DNA of 64,000 nucleotides from Acanthacorydalis orientalis (GCA_034766995.1 CM068317.1:34106001-34170000); one strand, 5' to 3'; positions 12,270 through 24,864 are shown, numbered from the stretch's first letter. The notes: generated by a model not told the origin, from the letters alone. Numbers and translations: made by a program.

Positions 12270-12610
12270 CGTGTCTATTTGTGCAAAACTGGCAGTATTG
12301 TTTTCCATTCAGGCACCAACTTGTACAGTTCTGAAGTTTATTCCATGACGATCTGTTTCGACTTTGCATCAAAAACTTGTTTCGTGAGTTTCAACTTGTT
12401 CTCTCAACGTTGTATCGTCGGTGTGTTTTCGCGCTAGTTGTTGTTGAACGAGCATAAATTTATATTCTTCCTATATATGCGATTTTGCTTTAAATGAGAT
12501 AGACGATATTTTCTGCCGTTTCGGGAATTGAGTCTATGCACATGTTGTGTTTTTGTTGGAACATCTTCTACGCCTGAATGCTGCTAGTCACGACGGAAGA
12601 AATTGCATAT
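12270..12610. promoter_or_regulatory. Higher-GC island, candidate regulatory element
   Basis: The sequence after the long TA array is GC-richer up to about 12600 and carries CG dinucleotides (TCGTCGGTGTGTTTTCGCGC near 12415-12434, GTCACGACGGAAG near 12587). A plus frame is open from the array to 12437 but is led by Tyr-Ile repeats and has no recognised domain. Conserved non-coding DNA is the likelier reading. Confidence 0.25.
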
Positions 12611-12641
12611 TACATTATATTCACAACACACACATTTATAC

Positions 12642-12642
<1 letters not shown>

Positions 12643-12683
<41 letters not shown>

Positions 12684-12700
12684 TAGATACATACATACAT
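12643..12700. repeat. (TA)n(CATA)n microsatellite
   Basis: A TA tract followed by ACACATATACATAGATACATACATACAT. Confidence 0.93.
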
Positions 12701-13748
12701 AATGCCTGTTTTTGCTGAGAAACTTATTTTAATAAGTATCTAGTTTAATGACAGTATATGAATAAGTTTTAATACTTTTAATGCTATTTTTCGCATATCT
12801 TGAAAATAGTATAAATATTTTTTTACTAAATAATATATTTTTTAAGATATAAATTCATATATTAATTATTATTGTCTTATTGTATACTTTCATATTTTAT
12901 ATGAAATTGATTTATCATTTTCATTCTGACAGTCCACTGATGGAATTGATTTTTTTGAATTGTTTTTTTTTACATCTTCTAATGCATTATCAAACATTTT
13001 AATGGTATTTGTTTCTTGAGTAATGTGGTTATGATTTTATTCTTTCGTTATTAGTCTAACGAGTATCGGTTACCTGAGATGTGCATTATGTGTATTTATC
13101 ATAATATGCAGTTCATAATATGCAAAATATTTAGTAACTAAAATTTTGAAATATTTAAAAATTTGCATTTATGAAACGTAGGTACTATGAGATTTCTCAT
13201 ATTTTTCGTACTTGTAAGTTACATGAAATAATTCGAGCCGTATTCGTCTTTATTTCGAAAACTTTCGAATTGAACAGGAGAAGCAGAGTAACGCATCTGG
13301 AGGTTTGAAACACTTTGTCAATATTTAAGTGCTATATGAAATTATAAAGTTTCAAATTTGTGCGTTGCATATTAATGGACGGTGGAAACGCATTCGACAT
13401 TTCCTTTGTTCTATAATTCAAAGACTTTGTTTAACTCACTGTCGTTTTGTAACGAGGACAAATTATTGGATAAAGTATATAATTTCTTGCAAAATTGTAA
13501 TGTACAATATCACGTAACACAGAGATCTATTGACATAAATTTGTGTCAACGTCTGCGGTTTCTTAGATTGGTAATGATACCTATGTATTTTTTCATATTT
13601 GATTCTTGGATTTAAACCCTCACTTGATAATGATTCGCGTGAAATAAAAAACGAATTTTTTTTACAGATGATAAAAAAATAATATAAAATTTATGAATGT
13701 CATTTTCTCTACAGTAATTGATATTTATATATATATTTTTACTTTGCA

Positions 13749-13795
<47 letters not shown>

Positions 13796-14025
13796 CTGTT
13801 AAATACTTAACTGCTAACTGGATTGTAAATCATTCAGTAAAAAATTCCGATATAGTCGTAAAAAATATGTTGTTTGTTTCAATTATTCATCAAGTCATTA
13901 TTCTCCATTAAAAGAACATTAAAAAAGTTTAGCTCATGCAAGTAAACTAATGCACTTTGTTGATAATATAACAACTAGAGTATTGATTTTTTTTTGTTTC
14001 CTTTCTCATAAAATGCAATGTTTAT
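12701..14025. other. AT-rich DNA
   Basis: Mostly AT-rich. Two overlapping plus frames around 13329-13615 lie in a slightly GC-richer patch (13200-13560) but show no recognised domain and no good splice signals. No transposon end was found. Confidence 0.45.
13752..13790. repeat. (TA)n microsatellite
   Basis: About 39 bases of TA alternation. Confidence 0.96.
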
Positions 14026-14029
14026 TGTG

Positions 14030-14180
14030 TGATCGTGACAGTGCTTTCTTTCCCCTGTTATCACTGAATGAGTACTGATAGTGATTATTTTGTGTATCAA
14101 CGCACGCTACAAACGGAATATTTTGTGAAAGCTCTAGAGCTTCCGCATTCTTGGACAGAAAGGCGTATTTTTAATGTGTA
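14030..14180. promoter_or_regulatory. Small higher-GC island with a perfect 14-bp palindrome
   Basis: The island contains AAGCTCTAGAGCTT at 14129-14142, a perfect inverted repeat, within the context GAA...TTC. It resembles widely spaced heat-shock-factor half-sites, but the spacing is not canonical. No coding frame is evident. Confidence 0.25.
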
Positions 14181-14189
14181 TAGTAAATA

Positions 14190-15945
14190 AAATCAGAATG
14201 TTTTAATGTGATTTGTTCGTTTAGATTAGTTTTATTAGCGAGATATGTTTTAATCAATTCGTTTTATTAAAAAAAACTTGCCTGTCATTTATAAGTAATT
14301 AATTATTACAAAAGTTATCGTTTAGTAACGGTCTTGATTATGATAATGGAACTTTTAATTACAAAAATCTCGTGAAACTGTTAAATGTAGTATAATATTT
14401 ACATGGAGTTCGATTTAATTATTAATTCCCTTAATGTAAAAAAATAATGAAATTTTACAGAAAATGTACATTTATTGAAGAGATATAAAATAATATTTAT
14501 GTTATATATATATATATATATATATATATCTTGTATATATTTTATCTAACGTTTAATTATATACTAATTTTGTTAAGGGAAAAATGCATATTTATTTTTA
14601 CATTTTTTGAATACTTAATAATCGATAAATAATTTAGTTATCGGTAAAAAAATTCTATCTTTTAATTAGGGATAGCTGTTAAATATTTGCAATTTTTTTT
14701 ACTATAATTTATCTTATTTTCGAATCAGGCAATGACTTCCAAATTGTCTTTAATTATCGACTTTTCTTTTTTAAGGCTTTGTACTCTTTTGAGAAATTTG
14801 ATATATTTTGAGTCAGTCAATCTATTTATTGTTACTTCACTTATTAGAGAGTAGTTTTATTAATTATTATATTTCATTATGTATGAGATATCTGTAATTA
14901 CATTTGATTTTTTGAAAAATAATTATTACATTCAATGAAAATTTTTCTGTACATAAAAATTGAATCACATTTCATATCGATATTTTTTGTTTGGTACAAA
15001 TTAATAATGGAACTTCTATCTAATATTCTGCTGGGATAAACTTATTAATATTGCAGTGAGAATGATAGATTGTATAAAAGTTTCAAGAACTATAATAAAC
15101 TGACAGTTTCATTACTAATTATGTTATTAACTTCTGATACAAAAAGTTATAAAAATATCTTTATTATTGGATTTTGTTTTATATTAGGAAAAATATCTGG
15201 TAGTAATATAAATAAATATAAGCTTTTCGTTGTAAGAAGTTCGTAACAATATGTCTAAATGTGATATTCGTGCCAATTACATGTTATAGAATTTTTATTT
15301 TAGTTATTCATAGTTTGTTATTGGCAGAAACATTTTTCTAAAATGTAACCTATTGCTATGTTTTTCTATAGAAAAAAACGTTTTAATAAATAATAAACGT
15401 TTGACAGAATAATTTAAAGTATGTTTGTGTTATACAATGCGGAAACTACCCTTTTCTGAAATTATTTTTCCTCGAAAAATACTATACTATTAAAATAAAT
15501 GTCTCGAAGGTCTACACAAAGGGTGTAAAGTTGTAAAATTTTGGGAAACTATTATTTACAGAAAATGAAAAAAATAATTCAAAAATTCCTGTTCTGTGAA
15601 AAATCTTTTAGAAAATTTATATTTCTTATTAAATAAAAGAGTAAGAAAATATATAATAATTTAATGTTACTTGTTAACGGATTTAATGGAGTTTTTGGAT
15701 TAGATTATTTTTTTTAGTGATTGAATTTTTACTGGAATCTTACTTACATTTTTACTTTATTCTTAATCAAACTTCTCATACCAAACATGTATTAAATTTT
15801 AAATATAGTTGAATATTGAACAAGTGTTCCTTGTATTTTTATTCGGTTTGATAAATAAATAATGAATTTATTTCATCAAAATGAAATTTCGTTGCAGTAA
15901 CTAATAAGGAAAGATTAAAGTGCTATTAAAATCATCGAGGTACTG
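14190..15945. other. AT-rich non-coding DNA
   Basis: Nothing was recognised except a short TA array at 14503-14529. Several A/T homopolymer runs and scattered ATTA homeodomain-type cores are expected by chance at this composition. Confidence 0.5.
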
Positions 15946-15949
15946 TTTC

Positions 15950-16290
15950 CATTAAAGACGATATAAATCAAAGGAAAAGAATCGCAAAGACTTTCCTTTT
16001 ATAGAAGCGATTAGCTGCATCCGATATGTTTGTGTACACTAGAACAAAGTTTATCGATCGCTGTCGCTTTCAAATGGAAAACTAATACCATCCAGATCTA
16101 CTAACAACAATTTCAACCATATAGGCGTACACCGTCGCTGCTGCGCACTCTGCCATGCATGTTATAGGAGTTTCCAATATTCGGAAATTTCAGACAGGCA
16201 CGCAACGATTATAGGGAAGGGCATCACACAGAAAGTTGCCGGCTGATTGGAGCCAAATTAATAGTTAATATTGAAGGAAGCGTGAACAGT
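15950..16290. promoter_or_regulatory. Higher-GC island, candidate regulatory element
   Basis: One of the most distinct islands in the window. It includes TTTATCGATCGCTG (about 16050), CACCGTCGCTGCTGCGCAC (about 16128-16146), CCATGCATG, and a GCCGGCTGATTGG segment near 16240. All frames are interrupted by stops. The sharp compositional contrast with both flanks suggests conserved non-coding DNA or an untranslated exon. Confidence 0.3.
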
Positions 16291-17241
16291 TTGTGTTTTC
16301 ATTTAAGTGAAGATAGTTGAAATTTGATTGTTTAAGTTAAATGAAATGTTGATCTAACGCAATCAATTTTTTCCTTTATTAATATACTGTTTGTATTATT
16401 TTATTTTGATTTATGTATAATAGATTATTTATTTTTAATTTAATTATGAGTTAGAGAGTTTTCCACGAACTTAATAATTTGAATACTCTATAATTTTTTT
16501 TATATTTTTTCACAAAAAAATGAAAAATTTAAGTATTCTGTTGTGTATGATTTTATTAAAAAAACGCTGGTGTTTTTTTTTCTTACAATTTTCATTTATA
16601 TATTCAACTAAATAACATTTATTTTTTATTGAAACAAGCTTAAAACAAATTCAGATTTTTTAAAAATATTCTCGTTTATTATTAAATCTGTTATTATAAC
16701 CTACAAAATTTATATTATTCAGTGGGTTATTACTCATAGAGAAATAAATATTTAAAATAAGCCACGAATCCGTTTCACGATCAACTTTTTTATGTTTCAC
16801 ACAAATCAAATGATTAGTTAAATAGATTAAGGTTTTTGTATAATTTATTGAATTATTAGGTTCTTTCTTAACTATTTAATTTAAATAATTATATTTCCAA
16901 TAAAGTTAGTGTTATTTACCGAGGGTACTTATTATTAAAACACGTTAAAATAACAGTACTTAATAAAATTCTTAATAGTACTTAATAATTGCACTTAGGT
17001 AAAAATATGTAAAAGAATGAAAATTTTATATAAATCTTTTTCACAGAAATTGAATAGATCTAAGTTTAACAGTAAATGAATAGATCTGAAAATGTATAAT
17101 TGCATGTATGTTTATTTAAGAAAAGGAAATTATATTTTAGGATGCTCTAATAAAATATATGAAATAAACGTGATAGTTAATTAAACCCAGAAATTTTTTT
17201 AAATTTATTTAAGATCTTTATATGTTAACAGTAATTCAATA

Positions 17242-17246
<5 letters not shown>

Positions 17247-17284
<38 letters not shown>
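17247..17284. repeat. (TA)n microsatellite
   Basis: About 38 bases of TA alternation. Confidence 0.96.
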
Positions 17285-17287
<3 letters not shown>

Positions 17288-17491
17288 TGTAATTAAATAT
17301 TTATAGAGTAGACAGAAATATTTACTCCTTTGAATTTAAGTAGTTCTTTACAAAAGCTAGAAATAAATTACTACATTATAATTAAAGTAAGTACTGTATT
17401 TCGAATAAAATATTCTACATTATAATTAACAAGATATTGTTATTCATTTTTGTAACAAATTTTTTTTAAATTATTTTCGCTTTATTTTAAT

Positions 17492-17547
17492 TCTCTCTCT
17501 CTCTCTCTTTCTACACACACAGATGTATATATATATATATATATATT
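17492..17547. repeat. Compound (CT)n(CA)n(TA)n microsatellite
   Basis: CT units, then CACACACA, then a TA tract in series. Confidence 0.93.
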
Positions 17548-17635
17548 AAATATTTATTATTTTTTTAATTACTGAAAATTAACCTGTTTCATTTTCTTAA
17601 AGTGTGAAAAATATAAATACATGTATTTTACCGTC

Positions 17636-17678
<43 letters not shown>

Positions 17679-18044
17679 TTATATATAACTCATCTTCTCC
17701 GAAAATATAAATTTATGTTAGTATAAATACACAAAACGATTTTAGATTTCATGTTACTTCTTGAAAATTTAGTGAAACTTTTTACGTATGAACTGGATGT
17801 CTCTGTACTAGTTCTTACAAATTAAAATGCAATCGTATAGATAGTATTCATTAGTTTGTAATGATATAAATGTAAATAACCTCGACTTTTTTCAAATAAA
17901 ACATAGATGGAAGTATGGAAAAAGAAAATACCGTAAAATAACGAAGTTAAGGATTGTGTTACGGTAAATAAAAAAAGGTTTTCTTCTAGCTACAGTCTAA
18001 ATAATTCTCTTTCTGGTAACAAATATCGTTTTTTTCCGTCTACA

Positions 18045-18240
18045 CTATTTCATCTTGGCGTTGAATCTCTGCCAAAACTTTTGTTGGGACTCACCGCAAG
18101 CACCGAGGTCTTTTTTTATTTTATTTTCACGTCTAACAAGCCACCTGAACAAGGTCAATTTGCGAGACTCTCTGAAGCTCATTCCATTTTATGACTTCCT
18201 TTTTTTCACTTTCGCGAATATAATAGCGTATATGATATGA
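18045..18240. promoter_or_regulatory. Higher-GC island, possible short exon or regulatory element
   Basis: The composition is less AT-biased from 18050 to 18230. A 61-codon plus frame spans it but begins with TTG and ends in an AT-rich hydrophobic stretch. On the minus strand a donor-like GTGAGT preceded by TTGCG (near 18095) and a CAG followed by GTGGCT (near 18145) could end short exons, but no acceptor or product could be defined. Confidence 0.2.
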
Positions 18241-18449
18241 TTTGTGAATTTTTGATGGTAGCAAATGAATTCGTTTTTTTTTCTTTTATTTTAGCAATTA
18301 TTTTAGTCAGACAGTTCAAATCTGTGTAGTTTGATCAGTGGGTTTTTACACACATTTTCTTAAATTAAACATTACGTTTACATATTTTTTGCAATAATTT
18401 TCTAAGGTTTGAAGTTTACGTATATTTCTTTACGGTAAAGTATAATAAT

Positions 18450-18481
<32 letters not shown>

Positions 18482-19005
18482 AGTAATTAAATGTACTCTA
18501 AACCGAATAGAAGAATGAATGAATAATTAAATTATTCGCTCCTATTTAATGCTCCTGTGTATTTTAGTCTTCTCTAATATATGGTCTGTTTTAAGTTTTA
18601 TTACTTTACTTTTTGATTAGTCACATACACTTTATGTATTAAATAATTATAGAATAGTTTTTGAAGTAGTAATATGTTTTAAATTTTATTCATTTTCTTG
18701 TGTGTAATTTTTGTTAATAGAATTATTTTTTATATTAACTTATTTATAATTCATGCTTGTACACATAAACATCCAGATTTTTTTTATTCTCGTTCACCTT
18801 TAAATATCTGCGTTTTTTCAAAGATCGTGTGCTATTAAATATTACAATTTGATATTCTTATTTTTTTAAATTATTTGAATATTGTTTCAATAGTAAGTTT
18901 CCATGTTTTCTTGCATATAATTTTTATAGATGATGAAATATTTAATTTTTTAATCCATTAAGCTTTGCCATACAGTTATTTGTTATTGTAGATAGTAATA
19001 GTGAA
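18241..19005. other. AT-rich non-coding DNA
   Basis: Only a TA array at 18452-18481 stands out. Confidence 0.5.
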
Positions 19006-19007
19006 AT

Positions 19008-19087
19008 CCGATGAAATGAAACTCATTGAAAAAGATTAAAATTAGAATTCTAAAAACAAAAACCGCAATTATTTTTTACCAACTTAA
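19008..19087 (-). mobile_element. Mariner 5' terminal fragment (solo end)
   Basis: The last 80 bases match the 5' end of the short mariners at 49403-49957 and 53902-54470: GATGAA, GATTAAAATT..AATTC, AAAACAAAAACCGCAATTA, and terminal ACCAACTTAA. The body of the element is absent, so this is a remnant. A second mariner-like end lies immediately to the right. Confidence 0.7.
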
Positions 19088-19094
19088 TATAAAA

Positions 19095-19148
19095 GTCTAT
19101 GTGCATGTATTAGACTTACAAACAGCAATTATTTTTCTATCAATCTAA
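19095..19148 (+). mobile_element. Mariner 3' terminal fragment (solo end)
   Basis: GACTTACAAACAGCAATT followed by ATTTTTCTATCAATCTAA matches the 3' end of the short mariner at 59474-60035. It is followed by TA. The rest of the element is missing. Together with the adjacent fragment it forms two mariner ends of different parts side by side, pointing to nested insertion or deletion between two copies. Confidence 0.6.
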
Positions 19149-19149
19149 T

Positions 19150-20375
19150 AATTCTATTTTATTTTGGTATATTATACATTTTTCTCATCTGTTTATGTTG
19201 TTTATTAAATATTTTTAATTAGATACATATATATATATATATATATATTTCTTTATGTTCATATATTAGATCAGGTAATTATCACTTAGTCCCAAATAAT
19301 CTCATAATACACTCTTTTTGACTGAATGTATTAATTTCTTTATAAACCTGATAATTTTATATTTTTTTACAGAAAAATAATTTCTATGAACATTTCTTAT
19401 TTAAATACTTTATAAAATCGAATTATTTTTAAATAACTTAATGAACGAATTGTTTTTTTAAATGTAACGCCATACTCATATTTTCAATGCACTACTCTAA
19501 TGTATTTGTAAATAGCATCTCTTGCAAAAGACATATCCATTATAAATATTTATTCGCATGTCTACATTATGCAAATAATGTGACATTTTCAATTATCGTT
19601 TATATGAATCCATATGTGATACGTGTTAATGCTAGAGTTGGTACGAAATATTGATGTCAAACTGAGTTCTGCAAACGATTCTTAGAATATATCTATACAA
19701 ACTATATATCTACTAGTGTATATACGTTCATATATATATATATATATACACGTATATCTGTATATATCCATATTTCTTGCAAAATATTATCCCCTAACAT
19801 AGAATTGTAGACTTTATTTTAGCGTTTGGGTAAAATGATAAAAGCATGTTTACTTAATGCTCATCAATTATTCTTTTGATCAATGTCCATTACATGTTTA
19901 CATGAGATATAGCACTAATTAGTGTTCCATTCATTTCAATGTGAGTAGAATACAACAGTGATGTCTTGAGTATTAGAATTTTATTACTTAGGGAATTACT
20001 GCTTGGTTTCCTTTAATATTTGAATCATTTATACGTCTATTATTTCAAATAAGTCATAAAATTATCGTCATAATTGTCATATAACTGAATTGTTGTTATT
20101 AAATATCTATTCTATAATTATATTTAATTACTGAAATGTTAAACTGTACAGTAAAGCATAACCCACAGAATTATTTTAGTAGATATAGAAATAAACAAGA
20201 AGTAGAAACATATGTTAAAAATCAATGTTCTTCAAATTGTTGATAGTATCTCATTAATTTTTATGTTGTATAAACAGTAATTAATGCATAAAAAGTAAAT
20301 GAAAAATAATCAGAAGGAATGAGTGAGCTGTAGGAGATACATTAAAAAGAAATTTATTTATAGGATTGAATTTTA
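19150..20375. other. AT-rich non-coding DNA
   Basis: TA arrays occur at 19220-19248 and 19730-19750. No coding or transposon signal was recognised. Confidence 0.5.
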
Positions 20376-20384
20376 AATTATTTT

Positions 20385-20470
20385 CGGTATCTCGGCAATC
20401 TGAGGATGATGGATTTGCCGTCGAAATACGCATAATGATTAATCATCATTATCATTAATCATCATTTATT
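20385..20470 (+). mobile_element. Possible non-LTR retrotransposon or SINE 3' end
   Basis: CTCGGCAATCTGAGGATGATGG is followed by GGATTTGCCGTCGAAATACGC and then imperfect repeats around ATTAATCATCATT. A GATGATGG...CGAAA block before a short tandem tail is a form I associate with the 3' ends of some LINEs and SINEs. No coding part is visible to its left, so the assignment is tentative. Confidence 0.35.
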
Positions 20471-20990
20471 GAATATTTTTGATTAGAAAAAAAAATGTAG
20501 TTTATGAGAAAAAAATAATTAATTTTTGAAAGCGAATTTAATCACAGTGTCAGAACTGTATAAATATGTGTTATACTGGCGTTTTAGATCTATTTAATTA
20601 TCTTATTTTTTTTAAATCACTATTATTTAATTATGAAATTATAATAGTTATTGAAAATTTACTCTCATTGTCTTACATATATTTTTTTATATATTGTTTT
20701 TTTTTTTTTGTTTAGTTTTATAATGGTTGATGTTTTTATTCAAATTAATTTTTCTAAAATAATAATAATAGTGACATTTTTGTGTCATTTTAAAATTAAA
20801 AAAACATAATTATGTTGTATATAAAAAAATTAAGTCCACTCAATAATAGTAAAATATTTCCAGTTTACAATTATCTTAATTTGTAGGTAATCGTCAATAT
20901 TACAAACAGTTATTAATTTAATCCATATTACTAGAAGAGGAAGTTTATAACGAGATTAAAATAGCAAATAGTTGTATTATTGCAAGTACG
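20471..20990. other. AT-rich non-coding DNA
   Basis: A poly-T run at 20697-20710 is the only feature. Confidence 0.5.
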
Positions 20991-20999
20991 TGATTACTA

Positions 21000-21260
21000 A
21001 ACTTGTACGTTGCAACTGCACAGAAGAATAGTCGATGTAAACTCAGACAGACAGGTTGCTGGACTAGAGAACAATTTCACGGTGTTGTAATTTCAACTCG
21101 GAACATCTTTTAAGTCCAGCATAGTACAATTCTATACGTTATCCGTACACAACATATTTCACACGTCGTTTTTCTTGTACAACGTGGCCGCTTTTTTGTT
21201 TTAGCATTATAGAGAGACTATTCATTTTACTCGTCATTATTTCTACCAACCAATACGTTT
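21000..21260 (+). promoter_or_regulatory. Higher-GC island upstream of a possible first exon
   Basis: A GC-richer segment with CTCAGACAGACAGG near 21040, CACACGTCGTTTTTC near 21162, CAACGTGGCCGC near 21181 and the Abd-B-like TTTATGGC at 21258-21265. No open frame of length crosses it. Its position just before an ATG followed by a donor-like site makes a 5' untranslated region or promoter possible, but conserved enhancer DNA is equally plausible. Confidence 0.3.
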
Positions 21261-21277
21261 ATGGCTAACTTACAAAG
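21261..21277 (+). CDS. Candidate short first coding exon (speculative)
   Basis: ATGGCTAACTTACAAAG is followed by GTAAAT, so an ATG, five codons (MANLQ) and two bases precede a good splice-donor match. The -3 base before the ATG is T, which is a weak start context. The segment closes the GC-rich island at 21000-21260. No downstream exon could be linked, so this rests on signal pattern alone. Confidence 0.15.
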
Positions 21278-22915
21278 GTAAATTCATTATATCAGTTTGT
21301 TCTATTCTACTAAACCTTAAATTAGTATTCCTGAATTATTTTATTTGCTATGCATTTTCAATACGTATTGCTAGCTATAAAATTATTTTAATCAAATTAT
21401 TAATTTTCACGGATTTTTTTTAAATAGAAATAATAAAAAATATGATTAAGTTTTTGTCTTATTTAACATTTGTATTTTATTTTTGAATTTCTGTTAAAAT
21501 TAAAAGTCGTTAAGAATTTTTCATTAAAGAGCTAAATGAATAATAGTAAAATTTATATTTTATATTTGTAAAATTTGTAATTTTTATTAAAATGATTAAT
21601 AATTAAAATTAATATTAATATTGTTTTCTTTTAGATCTCAGAATTTGTTTAGTACTTCTACAAATACCAGTTTTGATGTTTTCTTATCTTTAAATAGATT
21701 ATCCATAAAATGAGTTTAATAATTTAAATTTAACTTGAATTTTTTAACAGTGAAATTATTAAAATTTTTCTTAAATAGTTTAGAAAATAAGAAGTCAACA
21801 GTAGCCTTTAACTTTCAAATAGTCATTAAAAATAATTCTTTACAATTGTCATATAAAATTAATAAGCTTCATACATTCAACTAGGAAAACATATGCGATA
21901 TCTTGCAGTTTTAATATTTGTTTAAAATGATTTGTTCATATCAGAGTCCGTAGCATTTTTTCTGTAGAAAATTTATTACTCATTTGTATTTTATTTCTAA
22001 AATGCATATGCATTGTTTTGTCATTCGTTCTAGAATTATTTAAAAGTATTTACAACTGATAGAAATAATTTATAGAATATAATATTCCCAACTTCTATAC
22101 ATGATTGAATATGAATTTTTACAAATAAAAACGAGGTAACAATTCAGAAAATTATTTGTATTAAAATTTATAATAAATAATATATAGTGAAATCTCTTTG
22201 TACCAACCTGAGTTTTACCATTTAATTTTTTTCTTTATAATGATAATTTATTATAGAATAAGAATATAATATAATGGTAAAGATTTTGACAGAAAGTACC
22301 AAATACTTTTGTTACAGAAGAGTTCCTTATATCGCATAAATATTTCAGTGTATTTTATAATATATTATTAGTTTTGATATTTTATGTTAATTAAAAATTA
22401 ATTAATACCATATATAAATTATTATATGAAAAATGTATAAATAAGGACATACCTTTTTTCCTTGATAATCATGAGAATAATTATTTTATTTTTTGATTTA
22501 AATTAAGAGTACCAGGGATTATATTTAATAATACTAGTTTATTGTCATTTGAATAGGGGTAATTTTATAATTAGAGAAAAAGAGAAAGGCATGTATAGAC
22601 TTGGTTTCAAGACCGAAAAAAATAATTATTTAATATTTGAGTAAGAAATAACAATAAGAACAGCAGGAATAATAATGGTTAGAGAAAATATGTTCCAAAT
22701 AATAAATGTAAAATGAGTTTTCTGTAAGATATTTATTTCGATAACAACATTTATGTCTTTACTTTCGAACCTTTCTTGTATGAGACAACTAGTGTCAATT
22801 TAAAAGATTGGCTCTTTAACAAATCAATATTTTTTTATTAAACAGACATAATTTCTCATTATTACTAAAAAAAGGATTAAATTTTAACAAAGACATGTAA
22901 CATTTTTCGTATGAA
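21278..22915. other. AT-rich non-coding DNA
   Basis: No gene, long open frame or repeat end was recognised. If the candidate exon at 21261 is real, this is intron. Confidence 0.5.
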
Positions 22916-22919
22916 AACA

Positions 22920-23240
22920 TGCTAATCGTGAATGTCCGTACCTTATAATTTCAACTGACAACTGATACCTTCGTTTCGATATTCGTTACACGCACAGCTT
23001 TGATTAAATATTTAGTTCATAAACTGTACGTATAACTATACTCAATAACTTTTCTGATAGATATACGCACGGTATGAGAATCTCAGACAAGGAAAACATA
23101 ATAACATGTCGATGTTATATCTTAGTTGCTTTCTATTTTACGATTGTGTTCATTTACTGTTCATAACGTTTGCATGAGTACACTGTCCCCTATTTTATTG
23201 TCTTCTGTGAGTGGTTCTATGCGGTTAGAAATTGAATTAT
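22920..23240. promoter_or_regulatory. Weak higher-GC island
   Basis: The composition rises modestly, with CG-containing words such as CCTTCGTTTCGATATTCG (about 22971-22988), ATACGCACGGTATGAG (about 23061) and ATGTCGATG (about 23105). All frames carry stops. It resembles the other islands but contrasts less with its flanks. Confidence 0.2.
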
Positions 23241-24645
23241 TGATAAAAGATATCAAGTTTTATTATGTGTGAAGCACATTGTAGATTTTCTAGAACAGAT
23301 AATCACGTTCTATTTCAAACGTTCCAAATTAGTAAGTTGATATTAATAAAAACGTTTCTAATTTAGAAATAATGTTTGCTACTGTTCTGTACTCATATTG
23401 ACTTGTCATAAATATTTCATATTACGGTAAAGATACTTCATTTATTATTGCGTCATTCATAAACTATATAGTCTATAATACATTTGATATTTAAAATAAA
23501 ACTAATATTCATGGAAATAATTATTCAATAATATTGTTACTATGATTATTTCATAAGATATGTGATACTTTGATTATTTTGGAAAAAGAATTAGAATATA
23601 TTCGGAATGACTTTTCTATTTATTAATTTTCTAAAATATTTCTAGCTGACAAGTTTATCTTTCTCGATTTTATTTATTATTATATTTTACTTTTTTTAAA
23701 ATTTAAAATTTATTATGTTAATTATTAGTCTGTTGTCTCCTAATTAAGTATTGGTTTAACACGGAAATTCTTCATACCAAGAGCTGTTTCAGAAATTTTT
23801 ATTTAAGTGAATTAAAAGCAAGATAGAAGATTTTTCCAAAAGAATTCCTTATTTTTATAAATATTCCAATAAGTGTATAAAAATAATATTAAGATTTTTT
23901 TCACGGGAAGCAAGTTAACAAATCATCAAGTTTTACCTTTAAAATACTAAAAATAGGAATTCCCTATTATTATTTGCTTTGAAATATTATGAAAATATTT
24001 TGAATATCTTTAGAGGTATAGTAATTTTTGTAAAATTAAAATTGCTCACGTTTATAAAAATCTTATATAAATATTTCGATAACATTGTCCATTTATGAAA
24101 GAGTTCTAATGTAAGTTCATTTACATATAATAATCAGAATTGTTTTTTACAAAAAAGTAAAATATCTCAAAGTATAAACAAACTTTCAAGAAAGAAATAC
24201 ATATCATAAATTTAAATCATAGATAAAAAAGCTTTAAAACTTTATTTTTGGTAAAGTACTTATGTAGATAAGTTGAACAAATTGAATCGTGAAAATATTT
24301 TAAGAATGTGTAATAAGAGTAACTTCCAAACAATGAAGTTCCTAACTATGTTAACAATTGATCAAAATTATGCATAGATTTCATTAAATCAGACTCATCA
24401 TCACCCTTCCAAAACGAAATAATGCCGAGTATTTACGTAACAGAAAGGTAAAATGTTATGAAGTGATTGCGTGTTATGTAAAGATAAATGTGAAAAGAGT
24501 TTAAGTCCATTTAAGTGTGAATGAGGGTTACTTTCAGCACCTTTTATAATGGAAAAATGAAATTCTGTGCCTGATATTTGTTATAATTACATACATTTTT
24601 GTAATGTAAAATACTTTTTTTACATTTTGATTTATTTAAAATTTT
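23241..24645. other. AT-rich non-coding DNA
   Basis: No recognised feature. A slightly GC-richer stretch at 24395-24430 (CATCATCACCCTTCC) has no frame or known motif. Confidence 0.5.
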
Positions 24646-24658
24646 GTATATATATATA

Positions 24659-24861
24659 GGGTAATCCAATTTAGGTTTCTACATGGAAGTATTAAAAGTG
24701 GGCGCAGGGGTTAAGAAAAGCCATGTTATTTTTTATTTAGTATTTTTAATTAAGTTCAATACTAAAATACAATTGAATTAAAATATTAAATGGAGATAAC
24801 ATGTTTTTTTTAATTTTTGTTTTTTTTAATATTTTTATGTGGAAGCTTAGGTCGAATAACC

Positions 24862-24864
<3 letters not shown>
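24659..24864 (+). mobile_element. Short MITE, copy 1
   Basis: This non-coding element of about 206 bp has imperfect terminal inverted repeats of about 40 bp. The left end reads GGGTAATCCAATTTAGG then TTTCTACATGGAAGTATTA; the right end, reversed, reads GGGTTATTCGACCTAAG then CTTCCACATAAAAATATTA. It lies between a short TA tract and a long (TA)n array, consistent with TA target sites of Tc1/mariner-type elements. The interior (GGGCGCAGGGGTTAAG, then CCATGTTAT) matches copies at 26672 (inverted) and 48333. No transposase is present, so it would need one in trans. Confidence 0.75.

Larger units (their letters stand above)
16300..18030. other. AT-rich non-coding DNA with microsatellites
   Basis: No gene or transposon end was recognised. 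TA arrays occur at 17247-17284 and 17638-17668, and a compound array is listed separately. TATTTATATATATTTATATATAAC at 17665-17687 is a short imperfect tandem tract beside the last array. Confidence 0.5.

Noticed and set aside
12105..12437. 110-codon plus frame
   Set aside because: About 30 codons are the (TA)n array read as Tyr-Ile, and the rest has no recognised domain.
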